This document shows, in pieces, positions 1-6,809 of a stretch of 45,178 nt of DNA (positions are counted from its first letter, which is position 1; each line of letters starts with the position of its first letter). This stretch comes from an uncultured Geobacter sp. Its GTDB lineage: Bacteria; Desulfobacterota; Desulfuromonadia; Geobacterales; Geobacteraceae. The stretch lies in contig CAIYDQ010000334.1 of the NCBI GenBank assembly GCA_903925075.1, positions 1-45,178 of the forward strand, given 5' to 3'. The translations under genes were made by a program, and so were the position numbers. Under the pieces are notes generated by a model that was not told the DNA's origin, searched no databases, and was given only the letters and a program-made list of their open reading frames with translations.

Positions 1-133
1 ACCGCTTTTCAACAGGACTGTCCATCCGCCCACCCCCACAGGCCAAGTTTAGTGCCGAGAGTACTTTATAGGGGGCGGGGGGAAATGTCCAGCCTAAATT
101 TATTAGTCTTTACTTAACTGCGACAAACAGGGA

Positions 134-1720
134 ATGCTCCCTCTGCAAACCATGTTTACCAGCAAGCTGCTTCTCTTTGACGGTAACGGCATCCTGATCG
201 CAGGAAAACCTCACGACCCTGGCCTGAGCAGCCTGAAAATCGCGTTTCGAGACTATTACCAAAAGACCGTTGCCACCCGAAAACCGGTCATCTCGGCTCC
301 GTTTCAATCGCGTCTCGCCGATCACCAACCGGTGCTTGCGCTCACCGTGCCATTGTTCGACAGTAAGGGAAAACTGATCGGTATCCTGCTGGGGAGCCTG
401 AATCTAATGGGCGCAAACTTCCTTAGCGATTTGCCAAAGATGAAGATCGGAAAAACCGGCTACTTCTACCTCATCACCGCGGATGGCATCATCATCTCTC
501 ACCCCGACCGTTCCAGGATCTTGGGATCGGCTGTACCTATAGGAAGGAACAGTCTTTTCGACAAGGCGCGGAAGGGCTTTGACGGCAGTGGCATCACGGT
601 CAACTCCTATGGCACTTCGTCGTTGACTTCGTTTAGGCATTTGCACTCCACCGATTGGATCGTCGGCCTGAATTTCCCGACAGCCGAGGCCTACGCCGCC
701 GTTTATAACACCAAGCTCTACATGGTGTTGGGCGTAGCAGTCGGAACCCTGGTAGTTCTGGTCTTTGTCTGGTTGCTGATGAAGCGCCTCACTTTGCCGA
801 TCTTGGCCATTACACAACAGGTCGAGTCCATGGATCCAGTTGCCGCACTGGTTCCGCTTGTTGCTACAGACTCCTCTTACGAGATCGATACCTTGACGGC
901 TGCCTTTAACCGTCTGGTCGAGTCTGTGTTACTGCACCAAAAAGATCTGAAACTGGCAAACGAACGGCTTGATCAACGCGTCATCGAACGTACCGCCGAT
1001 CTTGAGTTGGCCATCCGCGAGCAGGAATCCTTCAGTTACGCGGTCTCCCATGACCTGCGGGCGCCGTTGCGCCATATCAACAGTTATCTCGCCATCTTGG
1101 CTGAAGATTTCGGGGACGTTCTACCCCCCGAAGCCAATCACTTTTTTGACCGCACCCGTACAGCTAGTCAGCACATGGGCAAACTGATAGATGACATTCT
1201 CGAACTGTCGAGGGTCAGTCGGGCAAATTTGGCAAAGGAAACCGTCGATCTTAGTGAAGTGGCAACCCATGCCTGCGATTGGTTATTTGAAACAGAACCG
1301 CATCGCATTGTGGAAGTTGTGATTAGCGACGACCTCCGTGCACAAGGTGACAAGTCGTTGTTGGTACAGATGATGGTAAACCTTCTGGGAAATGCATGGA
1401 AATACACCTCTAAAAACACGTCTGCCCGCATAGAATTCGGCAATGAATTCGTTGCGGATCAGGAAATATTCTACATAAGGGATAACGGGGCGGGCTTTGA
1501 CATGGCTTACAGCGATAAGTTGTTCAAAGAGTTCCATCGACTGCACGGCTCGGAGTACGAAGGCAACGGTATCGGTCTGGCGACCGTCAAGCGCATTATA
1601 GACCGCCATAGCGGCAGGATTTGGGCGGAGTCGAAACTTGACGAAGGTACAACGTTTTACTTTACGCTACCGCGCGATGTTGAATGGATCGAGGTTAAGG
1701 CTGCTGCCAACCCGGGATAG
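134..1720 (+). CDS. Sensor histidine kinase lacking the N-terminal part of its Cache sensor (probably truncated)
   Basis: The 528-residue reading begins inside what looks like a periplasmic double-Cache sensor (LFDGNGILIA at 14-23, FRDYYQKTVATRKPVIS at 38-54). One membrane segment lies near 195-216, followed by HAMP and a coiled coil. The HisKA box SYAVSHDLRAPLRH has the phosphoacceptor at H306. The HATPase domain shows NLLGNAWKYT, RDNGAGFDM and GNGIGLATV, and the protein ends in the usual GTTFYFTLP. Family members normally start with a first membrane helix and the first half of the Cache fold. Here an in-frame TAG at 104-106 closes the frame, and none of the three plus frames of bases 1-103 looks like a sensor N-terminus. 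I infer a gene that has lost its 5' end, possibly a pseudogene. The catalytic half looks intact. The start codon is uncertain and no good ribosome site is visible. Confidence 0.8.
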   Translation: MLPLQTMFTSKLLLFDGNGILIAGKPHDPGLSSLKIAFRDYYQKTVATRKPVISAPFQSRLADHQPVLALTVPLFDSKGKLIGILLGSLNLMGANFLSDLPKMKIGKTGYFYLITADGIIISHPDRSRILGSAVPIGRNSLFDKARKGFDGSGITVNSYGTSSLTSFRHLHSTDWIVGLNFPTAEAYAAVYNTKLYMVLGVAVGTLVVLVFVWLLMKRLTLPILAITQQVESMDPVAALVPLVATDSSYEIDTLTAAFNRLVESVLLHQKDLKLANERLDQRVIERTADLELAIREQESFSYAVSHDLRAPLRHINSYLAILAEDFGDVLPPEANHFFDRTRTASQHMGKLIDDILELSRVSRANLAKETVDLSEVATHACDWLFETEPHRIVEVVISDDLRAQGDKSLLVQMMVNLLGNAWKYTSKNTSARIEFGNEFVADQEIFYIRDNGAGFDMAYSDKLFKEFHRLHGSEYEGNGIGLATVKRIIDRHSGRIWAESKLDEGTTFYFTLPRDVEWIEVKAAANPG

Positions 1721-1794
1721 GACCGACATCTACCGCGTTTTCCGCCATCCCCGTCGTCGGGATCCTACTCTGAAGCCGTGGCAAAGGTAGAGCG

Positions 1795-1880
1795 TCCGGG
1801 AGTCTGTAACGTAGTTGATCAGTTGGCTAAGTCGCTATTTTTGCAATCTTAATCAACGAATCAACTACGTCCTCCCGGAG
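1795..1880. repeat. Inverted repeat between the kinase and the YheU-like gene
   Basis: TCCGGGAG (1795-1802) and ACGTAGTTGAT (1809-1819) recur inverted as ATCAACTACGT (1860-1870) and CTCCCGGA (1872-1879), with about 40 bases between the arms. The right arm contains the last codons and stop of the minus-strand gene. The structure could act as a terminator-like hairpin for that gene or be a remnant of a small palindromic element. It lacks a clean T-run. Confidence 0.45.
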
Positions 1881-2170
1881 TCCACCTTTTTCATGCTATC
1901 GACCGGGACGATGTTGCATGTTTCCGTCGTTAGGTCAAACACCACCTTGGCTTTCTTGTTCTCAAGCTGTTGGATTACTTGATCGATCTTTTCGTCCAAG
2001 GTCCGTCCTGCGTCAGCCGACTCCGACCAGTCCCGGGTCACGAACTCCTCCGCCATCTTCCGCAGAGCTTCCGGACTGATGCGGTTATGCGGTACGATGA
2101 CGCCTTCCTCCGCCCGCTCGTCCTGCCGTTCATACTCGATGGTCACTTCTTCCTTAGTACTCATGCGCAT
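1865..2170 (-). CDS. YheU-family (UPF0270) small protein
   Basis: This 101-residue protein carries the pattern of the YheU/UPF0270 family across about 24-90: VIVPHNRISPEALRKMAEEF, then TRDW, RTLDEKIDQVIQQLENKKAKVVF and a C-terminal ETCNIVPVD. In the family the equivalent order is IP..LSPE.L..LIE.FV, RT.EEK...V..QL and V.D...E..NI. An extra charged N-terminal arm (about 22 residues, acidic) precedes the domain and is unusual. The function of the family is not established. The first ATG has AGGA a few bases upstream, and a second ATG lies two codons in. The gene faces the truncated kinase and has no co-oriented partner, so no operon is evident. Confidence 0.8.
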   Translation of the reverse strand: MRMSTKEEVTIEYERQDERAEEGVIVPHNRISPEALRKMAEEFVTRDWSESADAGRTLDEKIDQVIQQLENKKAKVVFDLTTETCNIVPVDSMKKVDSGRT

Positions 2171-2774
2171 GGGTTCCTGTTTCCGACTCCACGGTGGTCT
2201 TATCCAAGATCTCCTTCATCTGCCACAGTTTCTACAGCAACTCCTAACGCTGTGTGATGTCGGTGCTGCCCAAGGTGGATGCCGTGTCGACGCGGTTCTC
2301 TCCACTCAAAGCCCAAGCAGAATATCAGAATCGCCACTGGAATTGTAAATTTCATTTAGCATGCAGGCAAAGGATCAAGTCATCCTCGCCGACTCCCGCT
2401 ATCTGCGTCGACATCTTACTCTTAGGATCGCTATTTACTGAAAATTTGGCGCAAACGCGCGTCTGACAGCCGATTCGGCGTGAACGGGGTAGCTTTTCTC
2501 GGTTTCCAAGAATTTTCCGACGAATCTGCCTCCGATCGCGGGCGAGGCATCAGCTTTTTGGCCGGGCAGAACAGAAGTGGAGTTTTTCTGTCGCTGCCCG
2601 AGATTATTCAGGGGAGAATCCAAATTTTTTTTTCGAGAATCCCGGAAATTTTTTATAAATCAGAAAAAATTTTTCAAAATCCGGTCAAACGCGATTTATT
2701 CTGCTTCATATGAGGCTTCATTAGCGGAAAACCCGCAAAAAATTTGGTTACTGTGCTTTTTATGGAGGAAATCG
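2171..2774. other. Non-coding spacer leading into an A/T-tract block
   Basis: No open frame here resembles a protein. The first 400 bases have ordinary composition and hold the upstream region of the YheU-like gene on the minus strand. From about 2620 composition changes sharply to long T and A runs, described separately. Confidence 0.5.
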
Positions 2775-2900
2775 ATGCATAAAAAGCTGATTCGCGTAAA
2801 AAAGCGTGCCGGTTCTGTCGGTGAGGGGTGTAATTGACATTTTTTTCGGGATTCTGATTCTTTTTTCCGGATTTACAATTTTTTTTTCTGGAAAAAGATT
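2622..2900. other. A/T-tract-rich, probably curved DNA block
   Basis: Runs of 6-10 A or T recur through an otherwise GC-rich genome: 2622-2633, 2646-2656, 2664-2674, 2737-2745, 2840-2846, 2861-2866, 2879-2887 and about 2894-2905. Several are spaced about 20 bases (two helical turns) apart. Short motifs recur inverted: AGAATCCCGG at 2636-2645 with CGGGATTCT at 2847-2855, and AAATCCGG at 2677-2684 with CCGGATTT at 2867-2874. Such tracts are known to curve DNA and attract nucleoid proteins. The block sits between the YheU-like gene and a possible RNA element. Confidence 0.55.
2775..2837 (+). CDS. Possible 20-residue basic peptide
   Basis: An ATG at 2775 is preceded by a textbook GGAGG at 2764-2768 with six bases between. 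The frame encodes 20 residues beginning MHKKLIRVKKRAG and ends at TGA 2835-2837. Seven of the first twelve residues are basic or His. It lies inside the A/T-tract block, where a perfect ribosome site by chance is less expected. I recognise no family. It may be a real small protein, a leader peptide or chance. Confidence 0.3.
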   Translation: MHKKLIRVKKRAGSVGEGCN

Positions 2901-2962
2901 TTTTTGCCCCTAAACATCTCCAATGAACCTCATTTGAGGCAAAAGGAGGGAACGGGAGCAAT

Positions 2963-3080
2963 CGGAGTGCGGGATGACGGGTGATGAGCCCGTATGCTGA
3001 GCGGCGGGGGTGTGATTTGAGGTAAGGACGACGGCTCTGAAAAAAATGCCTCGCACTCCGTGGCTGGGAACGGGCGAGGC
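2963..3080 (+). ncRNA. Possible structured RNA with two competing stems
   Basis: CGGAGTGCG (2963-2971) pairs perfectly with CGCACTCCG (3052-3060), enclosing about 80 bases that hold an inner hairpin (ACGGG / CCCGT, about 2976-2993). The right arm overlaps a second perfect pairing, GCCTCGC (3048-3054) with GCGAGGC (3074-3080), so the two stems exclude each other, as in riboswitches. A further hairpin GGGGT/ACCCC is at 3097-3115. I could not match any known riboswitch core, no T-run follows, and no adjacent gene needs it. The next gene starts at 3345. Confidence 0.25.
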
Positions 3081-3242
3081 AATTGAGCTACAGTCGGGGG
3101 TAATGAGGTCACCCCTTATCTATGGGCGTGGGCACCGCAGATGCAGCAGGGTTATGACCATATCGGGTAGACACGGGTTGCCGTTGTGCGCCTGCAAACG
3201 CAAACCGGTGAAAGTTCGGTCGGTTGCATGCTTTTCAATGCT

Positions 3243-3258
3243 TGGCATCGGCTATGCA
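3243..3258 (+). promoter_or_regulatory. Candidate sigma-54 (-24/-12) promoter
   Basis: TGGCAT-N5-ATGCA matches the consensus TGGCAC-N5-TTGCA with two mismatches, keeping GG (3244-3245) and GC (3256-3257) at the required spacing. Transcription would start near 3269, giving a leader of about 75 bases to the ATG at 3345. A sigma-54 activator is encoded elsewhere in the window (36.6 kb), but nothing links the two directly. Confidence 0.4.
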
Positions 3259-3344
3259 TTAATGAACGGTAAGATCCGATGGCGACGGCATGTTGCTCGA
3301 CACCTGAACGATCAGAACCGCAACTAACCGAGTATGGAGGCGTT

Positions 3345-3860
3345 ATGAAAAAGCTATTGGCGGTTGCATTGGCATTGGTTCTATTTCAGACAGCGGCGGT
3401 GGCACATGCGGATGGCATATCATTCAATATCAACGTGGGAGGACCGCCCATCGTCGTCTCTCAACCACCCGACTTTCTTTACCCGCCCGAATTGGGCTTT
3501 GGCGTGGCTGTCGGCGTACCATACGACATGTTTTACCTGGGGGACGTATACTACGTCTTCAGAGGAGGCGGCTGGTATCGCACGTCCGCATATGGCGGCA
3601 ACTGGATACAGGTGCGACCGCGCGAACTCCCGCCCGAACTCCGCAGGTATAAGATCGCCAGAATCCATCAATTCCGCGACCGTGAATACCGCGTCTACGG
3701 TAGAGATCGGGATCACTACCGGGGACAGCACTTCCGTCCTGAAGTCAGGGGGCGTGAAGAGCACCGTGAGATGACGGGGCGGGGTCATGAGGAGCGCCGG
3801 GACGTGAATGAACGGCGCCATGATGAGCGCGGCGGCGAGCGAAGAGAGGAACGGCACTGA
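3345..3860 (+). CDS. Secreted aromatic-rich protein with charged C-terminal tail
   Basis: The start ATG 3345 follows TATGGAGG. A cleavable signal peptide covers about 1-23 (MKKLLAVALALVLFQ, then AVAHA). The mature domain has a repeated aromatic/Gly pattern (PPDFLYPPELGFGV, DVYYVFRGGGWYR, GNWIQV) followed by LPPELRRY. This resembles uncharacterised periplasmic proteins of the Geobacter group in which the aromatic region ends in an LPP.LR motif. From about residue 115 the chain becomes a low-complexity Arg/Glu/His-rich tail (REEHREM, RDVNERRHDERGGERREE). No catalytic residues are evident. It may bind the envelope, nucleic acid or metal, but this is not shown. A hairpin terminator follows at 3918, so it is probably monocistronic. 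An alternative upstream start at 3279 gives an unlikely N-terminus. Confidence 0.8.
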   Translation: MKKLLAVALALVLFQTAAVAHADGISFNINVGGPPIVVSQPPDFLYPPELGFGVAVGVPYDMFYLGDVYYVFRGGGWYRTSAYGGNWIQVRPRELPPELRRYKIARIHQFRDREYRVYGRDRDHYRGQHFRPEVRGREEHREMTGRGHEERRDVNERRHDERGGERREERH

Positions 3861-3917
3861 CCTTTGATCCGCTGTGATTGGAGCATGGTGGGTGTGGTGC
3901 CGACGAGGTAACAAATG

Positions 3918-3950
3918 AGCCCCTGGCAATCGCCAGGGGCTCTGTTCTTT
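3918..3950 (+). terminator. Hairpin terminator, possibly bidirectional
   Basis: AGCCCCTGGC (3918-3927) pairs perfectly with GCCAGGGGCT (3932-3941) around the loop AATC. A pyrimidine-rich tail (CTGTTCTTT) follows on plus, and ATTTGTT on minus. It lies 58 bases after the stop of the secreted protein gene. Confidence 0.8.
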
Positions 3951-4136
3951 CCGGTCACTTGGTCGGCGTTCCCTGCATCGGGCAAACTTTGAAGCTGAAG
4001 GGGCCGCCAGGAAGAGGGGGAATGCCTTTGTTTCTTCTCGGCTTCCTGATTTACACTCGTAGGGTTGTCGTCCATCGGATCTTCGGAACGCCGATGGCTG
4101 CATGACATTGTGGTTTTTTGTTTTCATCAGAAGCGT

Positions 4137-4142
4137 TATAAT
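4137..4142 (+). promoter_or_regulatory. -10 box of the small lipoprotein gene
   Basis: A perfect TATAAT lies 58 bases before the ATG at 4200. The -35 region is only a T-run (about 4114-4119), so the promoter is probably weak or activator-dependent. Confidence 0.45.
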
Positions 4143-4199
4143 TCGGGTAGATAAGTGATTCTTGATACGAGGGTCAGCCGTTTTTAAAGGAGCATTCGA

Positions 4200-4361
4200 A
4201 TGAAGACAACTCTAAAGTTCCTAATGTCAGCGCTTCTGGTTGCGATCATGCTGTCCGGTTGCATTTGGCGGGAGGAGGGCGGACGTGGCGGCGGTCGTGG
4301 TGGTGAGCATGAACATGGCGGCGAGTATGAGCGCGGCGGCCACTACGAAGAACGCAGATAA
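4200..4361 (+). CDS. Small Gly/His-rich lipoprotein (53 residues)
   Basis: The ATG at 4200 has AAAGGAG upstream. The sequence begins MKTTLKFLMSALLVAIML and has the lipobox LSGC with lipidated C21. The mature part is only about 33 residues, composed almost wholly of Gly, Arg, Glu and His (GGRGGGRGGEHEHGGEYERGG). Export and lipidation are well supported. The role is unknown, but the His/Glu-rich tail could bind metal. It shares the charged, low-complexity C-terminal style of the secreted protein at 3345, suggesting related envelope functions. Confidence 0.75.
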   Translation: MKTTLKFLMSALLVAIMLSGCIWREEGGRGGGRGGEHEHGGEYERGGHYEERR

Positions 4362-4494
4362 GGCCGGCAGCATGCGCCCTGTCTGTTGACGCTGTGAATA
4401 GTGCTTATCGGTCATGCTATCTGGGATGCTATCGGGTTACTCCTTGAATCCCTGAGGAACTCTGTGGTAGCATCCGCGCACGAACGAAAAGAAA

Positions 4495-4537
4495 AACCGG
4501 TTTCGATGTTGCTGCCAAGGCACACATCAAACCGGTT
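4495..4537 (+). promoter_or_regulatory. Long hairpin upstream of the TPR gene
   Basis: AACCGGTTTCGATGT (4495-4509) pairs with ACATCAAACCGGTT (4524-4537) with one bulged base and a 14-base loop. It lies about 45 bases before the TPR start. There is no T-run, so it may be an operator or mRNA structure rather than a terminator. AAACCGGTTT in each arm is itself palindromic. Confidence 0.4.
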
Positions 4538-4583
4538 CGCATCGGTGTGACTGTCGGCCGTTTTATCATATTAAGAATGGACG

Positions 4584-5180
4584 TTGAAGGTGAAATTGCC
4601 AACCTGCGAATCCTCTCCCACAGTTTCAACAAATTCTTATCCTTTGCCATGTGGCTACTCGTTGCCAGATGCGGTCAAGCTTGCCTTTAACTGTTTGGAA
4701 TCTGACGATTTATATATGGCGAGAGCTGTTTACGATCAACTCTTGAATGATGGGGTTGACGATTGTCATATTTATTACGTTTATTATCTGTCCGGTATGC
4801 TGGCTTTTCGAGTCAAAGATTGGGGGTTGGCTCGAATGCATTTGCAGGCTGCTCTTAGCCACTCCAATGGAGGCAACATAGAAGTAATTACGGATATTGC
4901 CAAACGTCTGCAATTACTCTCGACCCGACTAATCCAGGATGGCGACCAATTTCAGGCTCAGGGGAAAAATGATGAAGCTATTGCAGCAGCTATAGCTGCT
5001 GACGGTTTGTTCCATGGCCATTCGGGATTTCAACACTATGAACTTGGTTTGCTTTCGGTCAAGTGCGGGCTCATCAGCCTGGCCAGAAAGCATTTTGAAC
5101 TCTGTTTAGAGAACGACCCCGAAGATTTCCAAATGGTTTGTCCTGAATTGGCCGGAATCGGTTTTGACAAACTTCCGTAA
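4584..5180 (+). CDS. TPR half of a split TPR-methyltransferase
   Basis: The 198-residue product starts at TTG 4584 (start uncertain). It contains helical tetratricopeptide-like pairs: GYSLPDAVKLAFNCLESDDLY (about 24-44), then ARAVYDQLL, GLARMHLQAAL and a last pair AIAAAIAADGLF/LISLARKHFELCLENDP. This N-terminal layout is typical of predicted methyltransferases with TPR repeats (COG4976 type), where the TPRs lead straight into a methyltransferase domain. Here TAA at 5178-5180 ends the frame. The very next codons in the same frame read KAPELFLQRVYNMRAGNWD, the expected linker into the methyltransferase encoded from 5217. I infer one ancestral gene interrupted by a single nonsense change (GAA or AAA to TAA would suffice). 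Base composition is lower in GC than in neighbours. Confidence 0.75.
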   Translation: MKVKLPTCESSPTVSTNSYPLPCGYSLPDAVKLAFNCLESDDLYMARAVYDQLLNDGVDDCHIYYVYYLSGMLAFRVKDWGLARMHLQAALSHSNGGNIEVITDIAKRLQLLSTRLIQDGDQFQAQGKNDEAIAAAIAADGLFHGHSGFQHYELGLLSVKCGLISLARKHFELCLENDPEDFQMVCPELAGIGFDKLP

Positions 5181-5216
5181 AAGGCGCCGGAGCTTTTTCT
5201 GCAAAGGGTCTACAAC

Positions 5217-5822
5217 ATGCGCGCCGGAAACTGGGACGTAACCGCGCACAATGGCTACCGCGGGGATCAAATCATCGAAGGTATGTTACAACAAATCTTG
5301 GGCAGTCAAGGTGGGTTGGACATTCTGGACGCGGGGTGTGGCACTGGACTTATCGGTCAAGTAATAATGTGTCGGGCGCGGCGTTTAGACGGAGTCGACT
5401 TGTCGGATGCCATGCTTGAAAAGGCTCGGGGTAAGAATATTTACAACGAACTCCACCGAGAGGATCTCGTTACCTTTATGGCATGCAGAGCCAACTGTTA
5501 TGATCTAGTCATTTGTGCCGCCACCTTGATACATTTTGTCGACCTGCGACCTGCATTTGCTGCGACGGCGACGGCACTGAGGGACGGAGGATTGTTTATT
5601 TTTACTGTTTTCCCCAACTCCGACGGGGTAGACGACGTGGCGGTAGCTCCCTTGGAAGGATTGGCACGGGGCGGTTGCTTTGTGCATTCCAAAGCATATA
5701 TCATTCGTATGGCCGAGCTGACGGGTTTCATAGTCGAACAGATTGAACAGGACATTCACGAATACAATAATGGCGACCCGCAGACATGTTTGACAATCGC
5801 GCTACGTCGATTATCCCGTTGA
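5217..5822 (+). CDS. SAM-dependent methyltransferase half of the split gene
   Basis: The frame is the same as the upstream TPR part and is open from 5181, with an ATG at 5217 (residue 13 of the open stretch). Class I methyltransferase motifs are clear: motif I LDILDAGCGTGLIG (about 34-47), the acidic end of strand 2 LDGVDLSDAMLEKAR (about 57-71), motif IV region YDLVICAATLIHF, and post-motif LRDGGLFIFTVFP. The substrate is unknown; TPR-methyltransferases may act on proteins. No ribosome site is obvious before ATG 5217, so separate translation is doubtful unless the stop is read through or reinitiation occurs. The catalytic motifs have not decayed, so the nonsense change may be recent or tolerated. 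Confidence 0.75.
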   Translation: MRAGNWDVTAHNGYRGDQIIEGMLQQILGSQGGLDILDAGCGTGLIGQVIMCRARRLDGVDLSDAMLEKARGKNIYNELHREDLVTFMACRANCYDLVICAATLIHFVDLRPAFAATATALRDGGLFIFTVFPNSDGVDDVAVAPLEGLARGGCFVHSKAYIIRMAELTGFIVEQIEQDIHEYNNGDPQTCLTIALRRLSR

Positions 5823-5850
5823 TATACGAGGGTTTGCTCAAGGAGTGTTT

Positions 5851-6393
5851 ATGACAAGAGGCACAAAGAAATCGCATCCCGTCCCACCGGCCGAAATCCC
5901 GACCGATTACTTTCGGTTCCACCTCCCGCATCTTCATCTTGGCAATGTCTTCGGAAATGATTGGTTCGCTCTGAAGGCCGAGGGTTTCGCAAGGTTTTTC
6001 GGGACGCCCGTTTTCCTTGTCGGTCAAACTGTAATCGTCGCAATCTGGATAGGTCTGAACGTCTTTGGATATACGAAGTTCGACGTCTATCCGTTTATCC
6101 TGCTTAATCTCGCTTTCAGTCTGCAGGCGGCCTATGCCGCTCCGCTTATCCTGCTTGCACAGACGAGACAGGCAGACCGCGATAAGGCGCACGCCGATGC
6201 CGACGCGCAACATCGAGAAGCACTCGCCACGGCCGCCGAGCAACGCCAGGTGCTGGCGGCGCAACAGGCTGAACAGCTTTTATTGTTAATGCAACAGAAC
6301 ACGCAACTGACCGAAGTTGTGAAAGAACTAAGCCAGCGTATCGAGACGCTGACCATCGAAATGCACAATAAAGTACTTCAAAACGGGACCTGA
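5851..6393 (+). CDS. DUF1003 family membrane protein
   Basis: AAGGAG (about 5840-5845) sits correctly for ATG 5851; a GTG two codons earlier overlaps it. The 180-residue product has the DUF1003 signature: FGNDWFALKAEGFARFFGTP before the first membrane helix (about 58-77), then FDVYPFILLNLAFSLQAAYAAP forming the second helix (about 82-108), and the hallmark LILLAQTRQADRDK. A long Ala/Gln-rich coiled coil follows (about 118-175). The molecular function of the family is not established. The gene is in the same direction as the methyltransferase, 28 bases downstream. Confidence 0.9.
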   Translation: MTRGTKKSHPVPPAEIPTDYFRFHLPHLHLGNVFGNDWFALKAEGFARFFGTPVFLVGQTVIVAIWIGLNVFGYTKFDVYPFILLNLAFSLQAAYAAPLILLAQTRQADRDKAHADADAQHREALATAAEQRQVLAAQQAEQLLLLMQQNTQLTEVVKELSQRIETLTIEMHNKVLQNGT

Positions 6394-6449
6394 AATCAGC
6401 TTGAGCACGGCAGCACTGTACACTGCCGGAGTGAAACCTGATCTATAGC

Positions 6450-6728
6450 GTGCATGGGTGGGCAATGCTGACCAAGGACGCAGCTCTGTACAATCTCGGC
6501 AAGCATGCCATCGTAATCTTGGCAAAGAATCGTCGGCGCGGTTCTTACCGTGTGATAAAAGATCCCGATGGCGTGATCACTGTCTGGTCAATCGAGGGAG
6601 AAGAACGAGAACCATTCCGTGTGTCGTTTGCCAATAGAGGACGGATCTCTTGGGATATAGAGGATATGCCTGCCGATTTTGTAAGGGCGTTCGTTGACTA
6701 CGTGCAGAGAACCATTGTCAGGAAATAG
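6450..6728 (+). CDS. Hypothetical protein, about 90 residues
   Basis: The GTG start at 6450 or an ATG at 6465 (MLTKDAALYNLGKHAIVIL) are both possible; neither has a strong ribosome site. The product is a small soluble mixed alpha/beta protein (YRVIKDPDGVITVWSIEGEE, then FRVSFANRGRISWDIEDM and a C-terminal helix ADFVRAFVDYVQRTI). I recognise no family. Codon use looks coding, and a perfect hairpin 20 bases after the stop supports a gene end here. Confidence 0.6.
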   Translation: MHGWAMLTKDAALYNLGKHAIVILAKNRRRGSYRVIKDPDGVITVWSIEGEEREPFRVSFANRGRISWDIEDMPADFVRAFVDYVQRTIVRK

Positions 6729-6747
6729 GGCGAGATGGTGTCCTACA

Positions 6748-6778
6748 GAATGCCCCGCCTCGAAGAGGCGGGGCATTC
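6748..6778. terminator. Perfect 14-bp hairpin between convergent genes
   Basis: GAATGCCCCGCCTC (6748-6761) pairs without mismatch with GAGGCGGGGCATTC (6765-6778) around a GAA loop. It lies between the stops of the hypothetical (plus) and the cytochrome (minus), so a bidirectional terminator is likely. No T-run follows on either strand. Confidence 0.65.
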
Positions 6779-6809
6779 GCTGCCTATGCATCCGGTCGGC
6801 ACGTTCAGC

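Larger units (their letters stand above)
3861..4199. other. Intergenic region with terminator and promoter
   Basis: Apart from the terminator at 3918 and a -10 box at 4137, no convincing gene is visible. A minus-strand open stretch of 31 codons (3955-4050) has a protein-like end (PFSFKVCPMQGTPTK) but only a TAA directly before it and no start codon. It is discussed under findings. Confidence 0.5.

Noticed and set aside
3185..3235. GEMM-like motif (GCAAACCGGTGAAAGTT) before the secreted protein gene
   Set aside because: The first half resembles the riboswitch but the second conserved block is absent.
3046..3327. 93-codon plus-strand frame
   Set aside because: It starts inside a stem of the possible RNA element, has no ribosome site, and its sequence is not protein-like.
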